Notes: generated by a model from the letters alone, not told the origin. DNA of 5,971 bases from an uncultured Clostridia bacterium (GCA_934636425.1 CAKUAV010000171.1:1-5971); one strand, 5' to 3'; shown: positions 1-5,399, counted from the stretch's first letter. Numbers and translations: made by a program.

Positions 1-301
1 CAGGCGTGAACCGAGGGCAAACACCGCAACAGAACTGCGAAGACAGGCGTGAACGAAGGCAAAACACCGCAACAGAACCGCGAAGTCAGGCATGAACGAA
101 GGCAAACCGCCCCGCCAGAAACGGAAGGCCGGGCGTGAACGAAGGCAAACCGCCCCGCCAGAAACGGAAGGCCGGGCGTGAACGAAGGCAAACGCGGCGA
201 TAGAGCCGCGAAGTCAGGCGTGAACGAAGGCAAAACACCGCAATAGAACCGCAAGCAACGGCACGAACGACGGCAAACCACCCCGCAGCAGAACCGCAAT
301 G
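1..301 (-). repeat. Left array of ~43-bp tandem repeats (inverted copy of the right-hand array)
   Basis: Seven consecutive units begin at 1, 44, 87, 130, 173, 215 and 258. Most are exactly 43 bp, each starting with a form of CAGGCGTGAACGAAGGCAAA. Units at 87 and 130 are nearly identical and share the variant CCAGAAACGGAAGGC; units 1 and 44 share CACCGCAACAGAAC. After about 301 the units decay. Read on the minus strand this is the same family as the array at 4901-5374. Because 43 is not divisible by 3, all three frames stay partly open, which creates a misleading minus-strand ORF at 86-406. There are no unique spacers, so it is not CRISPR. Function unknown. Confidence 0.9.
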
Positions 302-583
302 CCCGGCGCGCGTCGAGGGAATCTCCGCGACGGGAACGCATCGCAAAACGCGCACCGACGCCAAACCGCCGCAATGCCCAAAGCAAGCCCCGACAGAAAA
401 CTTCATCGCCGCATGTCCCTCCGTCGGGCGCAGCGCAGGAAATGCCGCCCGCGCACAGCTCCGACGCGCCGAAGCAGCCGCATTATAGCGCCCGTTCAGC
501 GCTCTTTGCGCCGCCGTGCGCGGACTTGAACGCGCTCGCGCATCATTCCTCCGGCGGCGGGCAAACTGAAGACATCACGCCGT
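302..583. other. Non-coding stretch before the zinc-ribbon gene
   Basis: The first part looks like decayed 43-bp repeat sequence; for example CGCCAAACCGCCGCAATGCC near 359-378 resembles unit fragments. I see no gene with a ribosome binding site. A weak TATAGC at 484-489 has only CCGACG 17 bp upstream, too poor to call a promoter for the gene at 600. Confidence 0.5.
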
Positions 584-599
584 AAAGGAGGGATTTTGA

Positions 600-743
600 A
601 TGGCATCGATCGAATGCGCCGGCTGCGGAAAGCGCATTGAGACGCGCCGCGCCGTCCCCTGCGCCGAGTGCGCCGCGCCGCTCTGCCCCGACTGCGAGCG
701 CGACGGCCGCGGTCTGTGCGCCGTCTGCCGCGAAAACGACTGA
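600..743 (+). CDS. Small four-CxxC (double zinc-ribbon-like) protein, 47 residues
   Basis: Starts MASIECAGCGK and ends LCAVCREND. Eight cysteines form four CxxC knuckles at C6-C9, C21-C24, C29-C32 and C40-C43, enough ligands for two zinc ions in a double zinc-ribbon or B-box-like arrangement. There is almost nothing outside the knuckles: no signal peptide and no membrane segment, so it is probably a cytoplasmic zinc-binding protein acting through RNA, DNA or protein contacts (inference). The start is well supported: AAAGGAGGG at 584-592 lies 7 bases before the ATG. The gene faces the LCP gene convergently, with about 360 bp between stops. Stand-alone small zinc ribbons are common in Bacillota, but I cannot name this family. 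The cysteine spacing makes chance unlikely. It is a short frame that length-filtered gene finding would miss. Confidence 0.8.
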   Translation: MASIECAGCGKRIETRRAVPCAECAAPLCPDCERDGRGLCAVCREND

Positions 744-764
744 ATGCGCCCCGCCGAAACACGC

Positions 765-804
765 AAAAAACGCCCCGCCGATGCGCAATTTCGGCGTGAG
801 CGTT
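765..804 (-). terminator. Probable rho-independent terminator for leftward transcription
   Basis: On the minus strand AACGC (804-800) pairs with GCGTT (773-769), and CGCCGA (796-791) pairs with TCGGCG (781-776), around a 9-base loop. A run of six T (770-765) follows. Small internal bulges (TCA opposite GG) separate the two stems. It lies about 300 bp beyond the stop of the LCP gene and is the first T-tailed hairpin in that direction. On the plus strand the same hairpin could weakly end the zinc-ribbon transcript, but the T tract there is poor. Confidence 0.45.
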
Positions 805-1104
805 TCAGTATGCAAATGAGATGAGGAAAGCGGGTCACCGGAGCGCCGATTGGAAGTCATTGCGGCTCGCGCAAATCGCGAAAACCCGCGCAGCCTGTGC
901 ATAGGCGCTTTTTCCCGCAAGCGCCCGGCAAGCCGCCGAACGCCGTGCGCCGCGCTCAACGCTTATCTGAGCGCATTCGGCTTCCCCGCGCGCAGCTCAG
1001 GAGCCGCCACACGCGCCGCCACGGCAGAATCCGCCGCGAGCGCCCGGCAAGCCGCCGAACGACGTGCGCCGTATCGGCCTTCCGCCTGCGAAGGGGGCGC
1101 GGCG
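805..1104. repeat. Gene-free convergent intergenic region with a 37-bp direct repeat
   Basis: There is no supported gene between the two convergent stops. The segment at 916-952 recurs at 1035-1071, 119 bp later, sharing GCGCCCGGCAAGCCGCCGAA with one or two mismatches over the full 37 bases. Open frames here are extensions of shadows of the LCP gene or GC-rich chance frames without ribosome binding sites. Confidence 0.7.
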
Positions 1105-2076
1105 TTATTCGGCGACGCCGTAGATGAACGCGTGCAGCGCCTGCGCGTTGGCCTCAAAGTCGGGCTGCATGACCCAGAGCCCGTTTTCCGGCATCTTGCC
1201 GCTGGTGTACGTGCCCTCGACCGGCAGGCGCATCTCCTCGATCGCGTCCACATCGGCCGCAATGCCCGCGCGCGCCAGCGTGATGATGTCCACCAGCGAC
1301 AGATCGGTCTCCACATAGTTCAGGCAGGTGGCGATCAGCTTTGTCAGATCGCCGAATGACAGCGTCTGCGCCTTGCGCGCAATGGCCAGCAGCACGCGGC
1401 GCTGGCGGGCGGTGCGCTCATAGTCGTTGTCGATGGCGCGCAGCCGGGCGTAGGCCAGCGCCTGCTCGCCGGTCAGCGTCACCGTGCCGAACGATTCCGG
1501 CGGCGTGATGAGCTCGGCGTCGGTGGCGTTGCGCGATTTCCTGAGCGCGTAAAACTCCTGCTCGGTGATGTCCATCTCAAGGCCGCCGATCAGGTCGATC
1601 ACCTCTTCGATCGCCTGCATGTCGATGAGCACATAGTCCTCAATATTCATATTGAAGTCCTCATTGAGCGTGCGCATGGTCAGCGTCGGGCCGCCGAACA
1701 CCGTGCAGGCATTGATCTTCTGCGGCGCGCGGCCGTACATGGGCGTCCAGATGTCGCGCATGACCGAGGTCAGCTTGACCTGCCCGCTGCGCACGTTGAG
1801 CGAGAGTATGATCATCGCGTCGGTGCGGCTGTAGCCCTTGCCGGTGCGCGAGTCGGAGCCGGCCAGCAGTATGTTCACCCAGTCGGGATCCAGGCCGGGC
1901 GTTATGGCCAGCTCGTCCTGCGATACGCTCACCTTGGGCTCGCTTTGAAGCGCCGCTTCGTACTCGGCGTCCTCGTCGGGCACGTCGTCCGCGGCCTCTT
2001 CGGCCAGCGCCATGGGCGCAATCAGCAGCGAAAGCGCGATCATGAGCGCAGTCAGGCGCGTCAGCAATCGATTCAT
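1105..2076 (-). CDS. LytR-CpsA-Psr (LCP) family cell-wall glycopolymer ligase, exported
   Basis: 323 residues. Family role: LCP proteins transfer undecaprenyl-pyrophosphate-linked anionic glycopolymers (teichoic acids, capsule, wall polysaccharide) to peptidoglycan on the outer face of the membrane. Visible motifs: NILLAGSDSR at 68-77, TD at 85-86, SVMRDIW at 104-110, KIN at 120-122, DLIGG at 161-165, then GEQALAYARLR at 203-213 and YERTARQ at 219-225. D75, D86, R107, R211, R213, R221 and Q225 match the family's pyrophosphate- and metal-binding positions, so it should be active. The N-terminus (residues 1-25) is a signal peptide with P21 and an ALA|E site after A25, rather than the usual uncleaved anchor. 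The ribosome binding site AGGAGG (2092-2087) lies 10 bases before ATG; a possible -10, TATAAG, is at 2114-2109 without a clear -35. Which polymer it ligates cannot be told; no biosynthesis genes are nearby. Confidence 0.95.
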   Translation of the reverse strand: MNRLLTRLTALMIALSLLIAPMALAEEAADDVPDEDAEYEAALQSEPKVSVSQDELAITPGLDPDWVNILLAGSDSRTGKGYSRTDAMIILSLNVRSGQVKLTSVMRDIWTPMYGRAPQKINACTVFGGPTLTMRTLNEDFNMNIEDYVLIDMQAIEEVIDLIGGLEMDITEQEFYALRKSRNATDAELITPPESFGTVTLTGEQALAYARLRAIDNDYERTARQRRVLLAIARKAQTLSFGDLTKLIATCLNYVETDLSLVDIITLARAGIAADVDAIEEMRLPVEGTYTSGKMPENGLWVMQPDFEANAQALHAFIYGVAE

Positions 2077-2152
2077 GATTGAAAGTCCTCCTGTTTTCTT
2101 GAGTGTCTCTTATATTTCACCGCAATGCGGCGCTTTTCGAGCCGAAAGCGCT

Positions 2153-2390
2153 CGATATGCGCCGCGCGTCCACTCTCTATGCTGGAGCAATTCCGCGCCC
2201 CGGCAGACGCGGCGATACGCGCCGCACATATGCTCTCTATGCTGGAGCAATCCCGTGCCCCGGCAGACGCGGCGATATGCGCCGCACATCCACTCTCTAT
2301 GCTGGAGCAATTCCGCGCCTTGGCAGACGCGGCGATATGCGCCGCACATTCACTCTCTATGCTGGAGCAGCCTATCGCCCCGGCAGACGC
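2153..2390. repeat. Four 60-bp tandem repeats
   Basis: The period is exactly 60 bp for four units, with core CTCTCTATGCTGGAGCA in each (about 2174, 2234, 2294 and 2354) followed by a variable stretch and CGGCAGACGC. At each junction GCGGCG-ATAYG-CGCCGC can form a 6-bp stem (for example 2269-2285). Since 60 is a multiple of 3, several frames stay open on both strands, producing spurious repetitive ORFs. The array lies just upstream of the LCP gene on its promoter side. Confidence 0.95.
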
Positions 2391-2392
2391 TC

Positions 2393-2670
2393 CCGAAGCC
2401 TTTAAGCGCCTGTCCGGCGCGCTGACGCACATTCTGTTCGGACATGGCAGAAAAGGGCGCGAACCGCTCGAGACCGGCTTCGCAGGCCTGCTCGATATTG
2501 CGCGATACGCCGCGGTATAGACGGGCCGCTGTCCACAAAGCCGGCCATGCCGCAGCTGTAAAAGAGCGCGCTCGGGTTCTCCCGCGCGCCGCACGCGATG
2601 TTCTCGCCCGCCGGATATTCGTAAATGGGCAGCGATTGGGCGCTCTCTTCCGCGCCCCGACGCGCCCGAA
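2393..2670 (-). pseudogene. Frameshifted remnant of an unrecognised protein gene
   Basis: On the minus strand, one frame reads ESAQSLPIYEYPAGENIACG, then ARENPSALFYSCGMAGFVDS, with ordinary protein composition unlike the Arg/Ala/Pro noise of the other frames. At about 2515-2525 the sense passes through GPVY in a second frame into RGVSRNIEQACEAGLERFAP, then FSAMSEQNVRQRAGQALKGF, in a third. Two small indels are therefore likely. The left end runs into the 60-bp array; the right (N-terminal) end runs into the 141-150-bp array, whose units carry AFIAPSPGEAIEMAERFSD in a matching minus-strand frame. No start codon with a ribosome binding site is visible. I do not recognise the family. An alternative is a chance open frame, but three collinear protein-like segments argue against it. 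Confidence 0.5.
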
Positions 2671-3360
2671 AAGCGCTCTGCCATCTCCACAGCCCCGCCG
2701 GGAGAGGGCGCGATAAAGGCGAAGGACAGCGCATGTTTTGCGGCTCAAGTCGCTCTCTTCCGCGCGCTGGAACGAATCGCGGCGGCGGACACGAACGCAT
2801 TCGCTCCGACCAAATCCGAAAAGCGCTCTGTCATCTCCACAGCCCCGCCGGGAGAGGGCGCGATAAAGGCGAAGGACAGCGCATGTTTTGCGGCTCAAAT
2901 CGCTCTCTTCCGCGCGCCGAGCCGCGGCGGCGGGCACGAACGCATTCGCCCCGGCCGAATCCGAAAAGCGCTCTGCCATCTCGATGGCCTTGCCGGGAGA
3001 GGGCGCGATAAAGGCGAAGGACAGCGCATATTTTGCGGCTCAATTCCGCGCGCCGGAACGAATCGCGGCGGCGGGCACGAACGCATTCGCTCCGACCAAA
3101 TCCGAAAAGCGCTCTGCCATCTCCACAGCCCCGCCGGGAGAGGGCGCGATAAAGGCGAAGGACAGCGCATGTTTTGCGGCTCAAGTCGCTCTCTTCCGCG
3201 CGCTGGAACGAATCGCGGCGGCGGACACGAACGCATTCGCTCCGACCAAATCCGAAAAGCGCTCTGCCATCTCGATGGCCTCGCCGGGAGAGGGCGCGAT
3301 AAAGGCGAAGGACAGCGCATGTTTTGCGGCTCAATTCCGCGCGCCGGAACGAATCGCGGC
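2671..3360. repeat. Five imperfect 141-150-bp tandem repeats containing a gene fragment
   Basis: Units start at AAGCGCTCTG: 2671 (150 bp), 2821 (145), 2966 (141), 3107 (150) and 3257 (about 104, partial). Units 1 and 4 are nearly identical and carry CTCCACAGCCCCG; units 3 and 5 are alike, carry CTCGATGGCC and lack the GTCGCTCTC segment. This A-x-B-A-B order suggests a duplicated two-unit block. On the minus strand each unit encodes a version of LSFAFIAPSPGxAxEMAERFS. Differences there are synonymous or conservative (GCT/GCC Ala; GTG/ATC Val/Ile), which supports minus as the ancestral coding strand. Stop codons follow in most units, so no intact protein results. The plus-strand open frame at 2888-3454 is taken as a shadow. 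Confidence 0.9.
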
Positions 3361-3374
3361 GAATGCGCGTCAAA

Positions 3375-3405
3375 TTGACGGTAGACAAATCGCGCCTTTT
3401 ATTAT
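3375..3405 (+). promoter_or_regulatory. Likely promoter of the pseudo-nucleotidase gene
   Basis: TTGACG at 3375-3380 (5 of 6 to the -35 consensus) and TATTAT at 3400-3405 (5 of 6 to the -10 consensus) are 19 bp apart, slightly long. This is the most AT-rich stretch in the window, placed between the repeat array and the gene's ribosome binding site. An alternative pairing is TAGACA at 3382-3387 with TACACT at 3405-3410, 17 bp apart. A perfect TATAAT is also present on the minus strand at 3406-3401. Confidence 0.5.
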
Positions 3406-3479
3406 ACACTTTAGACACGCGGTGCTGTCGGTTTGTTTCGATATGTTTAGTTAATTATGCGAAAAATCCGCGTCCGACG

Positions 3480-3486
3480 AAAGGAG
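3480..3486 (+). promoter_or_regulatory. Ribosome binding site that fixes the start at 3495
   Basis: AAAGGAG lies 8 bases before the ATG at 3495. It decides against the longer reading from 3324, which would start inside the repeat array and put 57 residues before an obvious signal peptide. The adjacent ATG at 3498 would be spaced 11 bases and is less likely. Confidence 0.85.
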
Positions 3487-3494
3487 ATACATTC

Positions 3495-4454
3495 ATGATG
3501 AAACGATTGACTGCCCTTTTCCTCGCGCTCACGCTGCTGCTGAGCGCCGCCGCGCTGGCCGAATCGGTCGAGGCGGTTGAAACGCCCGCGCCCGCCGACG
3601 AGCAGCCGCTCTCCGGCTATATCGTCATGCTCTACTCATCCGGCACGATGGGCGACGCGGCCGGTCAGGTCTTCGAGCGCGCCGCCTGGGCGAAGAAGCG
3701 CTTTGAGGAGCTCGGCGCGTCGGTCGCGCTGATCGACGCGGGCGGCACGATCGCCGGCTCGCCCTTTGCCGAGGACACGCGCGGCGAGGCGATCGCAAGG
3801 CTGCTCGCCGCCGCGGGCTATGACGCGTTCGTCCCCAGCGCGGCCGATCTGACTTACGGCGGCGAGCGCATGGGCGAGCTGGCCGCGCTCTGCCCCGACG
3901 TGCAGCTGCTCTATGGCGCGGCGCTCACGGCGCTGATCGAGCGCGACGGCGCGCGCTTCGGCATTGTAGCCGTGGGCGCGGGCACGGACGACGAGCGCGC
4001 CTCGGCGGCGACGGCCGCGGCGGAATCGCTGAGGGCGCAGGGCTGCGACGTTGTGATCGCCGCGCTCTATGACGGCGCAGAGTTGACCGACACGCTGGCG
4101 CAGAGCGGCGCGATCGACGTTGTGATCGACGGCGCGCGCTCGATATCCTCAGACGACGGCAAGACCGGCGCGCTGGTCGTGGGCGCTCTGGGCGCTCTGG
4201 GCTGCGCCGCGATCGACCCCGAGGGCCGCTGCGCCGCCATGCTGATGACCGACGAGTGGTTTGGCAGCGGAGACGTCGACGAGACCGTCGCCGCGCTGAA
4301 GGCCGAGCTGCTGGCCGCCTATCAGGCCGCGCATCCCACCGACGCGCCCACCGACGCGCCCACCGACGCGCCCACCGACAAGCCGACCGACGCGCCCACC
4401 GATGCGCCGACCGATGCGCCGACCGACGCGCCCACCGACAAGCCCGCGGCGTAG
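3495..4454 (+). CDS. Exported catalytically dead 5'-nucleotidase-like (metallophosphoesterase-fold) protein with PTD(A/K) tail
   Basis: 319 residues. Signal peptide 1-22 (MMKRLTALFLALTLLLSAA, cleavage ALA|ES). Residues 41-250 follow the N-terminal domain of UshA/YfkN-type 5'-nucleotidases in order: LYSSGTMG (46-53) for LHTNDTHG; LIDAGGTIAGSP (79-90) for LLDAGDTIQGSP; GYDAFVPSAADLTYG (108-122) for GYDAMTLGNHEFDYG; IERDGARFGIV (148-158); DVVIAALYDG (185-194) for DVVIALSHLG; DVVIDGARS (208-216) for DVIIDGHSH. The backbone signature is kept, but metal-binding D, H, D, N, H, H and the catalytic H are all substituted, so hydrolysis is not expected. The C-terminal nucleotidase domain is absent; a PTD(A/K)x9 tail (281-316) replaces it, with no LPXTG, SLH or membrane segment. 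Probably a secreted binding or structural protein (inference). Divergent from the LCP gene, with a similar leader. Confidence 0.85.
   Translation: MMKRLTALFLALTLLLSAAALAESVEAVETPAPADEQPLSGYIVMLYSSGTMGDAAGQVFERAAWAKKRFEELGASVALIDAGGTIAGSPFAEDTRGEAIARLLAAAGYDAFVPSAADLTYGGERMGELAALCPDVQLLYGAALTALIERDGARFGIVAVGAGTDDERASAATAAAESLRAQGCDVVIAALYDGAELTDTLAQSGAIDVVIDGARSISSDDGKTGALVVGALGALGCAAIDPEGRCAAMLMTDEWFGSGDVDETVAALKAELLAAYQAAHPTDAPTDAPTDAPTDKPTDAPTDAPTDAPTDAPTDKPAA
4335..4442 (+). repeat. Coding minisatellite, nine 12-bp units (PTDA/PTDK)
   Basis: Nine in-frame 12-bp units of the form CCSACCGAYGCG encode PTDA three times, PTDK, PTDA four times, PTDK, followed by PAA and the stop. Units vary silently (CCC/CCG, GAC/GAT). 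Every third residue being Asp or Thr gives an acidic, extended, Pro/Thr-rich tail like the linkers of Gram-positive surface proteins. The repeat number can change by slippage without shifting the frame. Confidence 0.95.
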
Positions 4455-4492
4455 TTTTTTCGCGTGCGGTTTGCGGGCGAGCTTTCCGGCGT

Positions 4493-4648
4493 CGCGCTGA
4501 CGCGGCACAGTGCGGCTTTTGCCTGGCAATTATGTTGTCCCGCGCTGACGCGGCACAGTGCGGCTTCCGCCTGGCAATTATGTTGTCCCGCGCTGACGCG
4601 GCACAGTGCGGCTTTTGCCTGGCAATTATGTTGTCCCGCGCTGACGCG
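4493..4648. repeat. Three 48-bp tandem repeats plus a 12-bp partial unit
   Basis: Units at 4493-4540, 4541-4588 and 4589-4636, then CGCGCTGACGCG at 4637-4648. Each unit contains GCGGCACAGTGCGGC, then CTGGCAATTATGTTGTCC. Units 1 and 3 are identical; unit 2 differs only at TTTTG versus TTCCG. The small palindrome GCACAGTGC occurs in each. The array starts 39 bp after the stop of the pseudo-nucleotidase gene, so it may lie in that gene's 3' untranslated region. Reading frames through it have no ribosome binding site. Confidence 0.95.
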
Positions 4649-4900
4649 AAGAAGCGATATTCCGCTTCACAGCTTAGTGAATTGTGCGCCGGCGCGGCCA
4701 TTGTGCTGGCCGGTTTTAGCTCCGGCACAGGCGATTGTGCGCGCGGGGGTCTTACGGCGGAGCGTGAGCGATTTTCACGCTCCGCTTTGCGTTTGTCCGC
4801 AATATCGGGGCGGCTTTCGTGCGGCTCAGCGCGCTTCCTCCGAAACGCGCGCAGGCGATTGAGCGGCTTCGCGGCGGTTTGCGCTTGGCGAATGTCTGGC
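4649..4900. other. Gene-free stretch between two repeat arrays
   Basis: I see no gene with a start signal. Apart from the hairpin at 4757-4785 the sequence is unremarkable and GC-rich; open frames on the plus strand are continuations of frames held open by the 48-bp array. Confidence 0.5.
4757..4785 (+). terminator. Perfect 11-bp hairpin, possible terminator
   Basis: GCGGAGCGTGA (4757-4767) pairs perfectly with TCACGCTCCGC (4775-4785) around a 7-base loop. The downstream sequence TTTGCGTTTGTCC is only moderately T-rich, so terminator strength is uncertain. It is the strongest hairpin downstream of the pseudo-nucleotidase gene, about 300 bp past its stop, beyond the 48-bp repeats. If it ends that transcript, the 48-bp array is transcribed as a long 3' untranslated region. 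Confidence 0.45.
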
Positions 4901-5374
4901 TTTGCGGTTCTGGCGGGGAGGCTGGCCTTCGGTTTATGACAGGCGGTTGCGGTTCTGGCGCGGTGTTTGTCCTCGGCTCATCCTGCCTTTACGGTTCTGG
5001 CGGGGCGGTTTGGCCTTCGTTCACGCCTGACTTCGCGGTTCTGTTGCGGTGATTTGCCTTCGTTCACGCCCGGCCTTCCGTTTCTGGCGGGGCGTTTTGC
5101 CTTCGTTCACGCCTGCCTTTGCGGTTCTGGCGGGGCGGCTGGCCTCAGTTCATGCCTGCCTTTGCGACGTTGGCGGGGCGGTTGGCCTCGGTTCATGTCT
5201 GGCTTTGCGGTGCTGGCGAGGCGGTTGGCCTCGGCTCATCCTGCCTTTGCGGTTCTGGCGGGGCGGCTGGCCTTCGGCTCATCCTGCCTTTACGGTTCTG
5301 GCGGGGCGTTTTGCCTTCGTTCACGCCTGACTTCGCAGTTCTGTTGCGGTGTTTTGCCTTCGTTCACGCCTGTC
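4901..5374 (+). repeat. Right array of eleven ~43-bp tandem repeats
   Basis: Units start near 4901, 4947, 4988, 5032, 5076, 5118, 5161, 5204, 5246, 5289 and 5332, most 42-44 bp. The typical order is TTTGCGGTTCTGGCGGGGCG, a variable GGYTGGCC or TTTTGCC, then TTCGTTCACGCCTGMC. This is the reverse complement of the family at 1-301, including the same rare variants: TTCCGTTTC at 5076, and TTCGCAGTTCTGTTGCGGTG at 5332. About 45 bp of the left array (40-86) matches 5330-5376 in inverse orientation with one mismatch. All three frames stay partly open because the period is 43, giving a false plus-strand ORF at 5049-5330. No protein or RNA function recognised. Confidence 0.92.
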
Positions 5375-5399
5375 TTTTTTCCTTTGTCAGGAAAAAAGA
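5373..5399. other. Perfect 11-bp AT-rich hairpin at the array end (copy 1)
   Basis: TCTTTTTTCCT (5373-5383) pairs with AGGAAAAAAGA (5389-5399) around TTGTC. It stands exactly between TTCACGCCTG of the last 43-bp unit and GACGGCTTGCG of the following conserved block. The second copy of the block, at 5880, is preceded at the same place by a hairpin of unrelated sequence (5855-5879). Confidence 0.8.

Noticed and set aside
1..301. Possible CRISPR array (regular units of about 43 bp)
   Set aside because: Units are contiguous and variable along their whole length, with no constant repeat alternating with unique spacers and no cas gene; the same holds for 4901-5374.
86..406. Minus-strand 106-codon open frame rich in Arg, Phe and Gly
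   Set aside because: It translates the 43-bp repeat array. It has no ribosome binding site, and the same text arises from the right-hand array at 5049-5330.
543..959. Minus-strand 138-codon open frame across the zinc-ribbon gene
   Set aside because: It is antisense to the well-supported gene at 600-743 and lacks a ribosome binding site; composition is typical of GC-rich chance frames.
2125..2520. Plus-strand frame with repeated LSMLEQ segments
   Set aside because: It is kept open by the 60-bp period. There is no start signal, and the part after the array is antisense to the more protein-like minus-strand remnant.
2888..3454. Plus-strand 188-codon frame through the 150-bp repeats
   Set aside because: Differences between units are non-conservative in this frame (T/M, P/L/S) but synonymous or conservative on the minus strand. 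No ribosome binding site, and it runs across the promoter of the next gene.
3324..3494. N-terminal extension of the pseudo-nucleotidase gene to ATG 3324
   Set aside because: It would begin inside the repeat array, cross the promoter and bury the signal peptide; the ribosome binding site at 3480-3486 serves ATG 3495.
3925..4728. Minus-strand 267-codon frame and the 126-codon frame at 4149-4529
   Set aside because: Arg/Ser-rich shadows of the plus-strand gene and its 12-bp repeats, with no start signal.
4256..4939. Plus-strand 227-codon frame overlapping the gene end and 48-bp repeats
   Set aside because: An out-of-frame reading of the PTD tail followed by repeat translation; no ribosome binding site.
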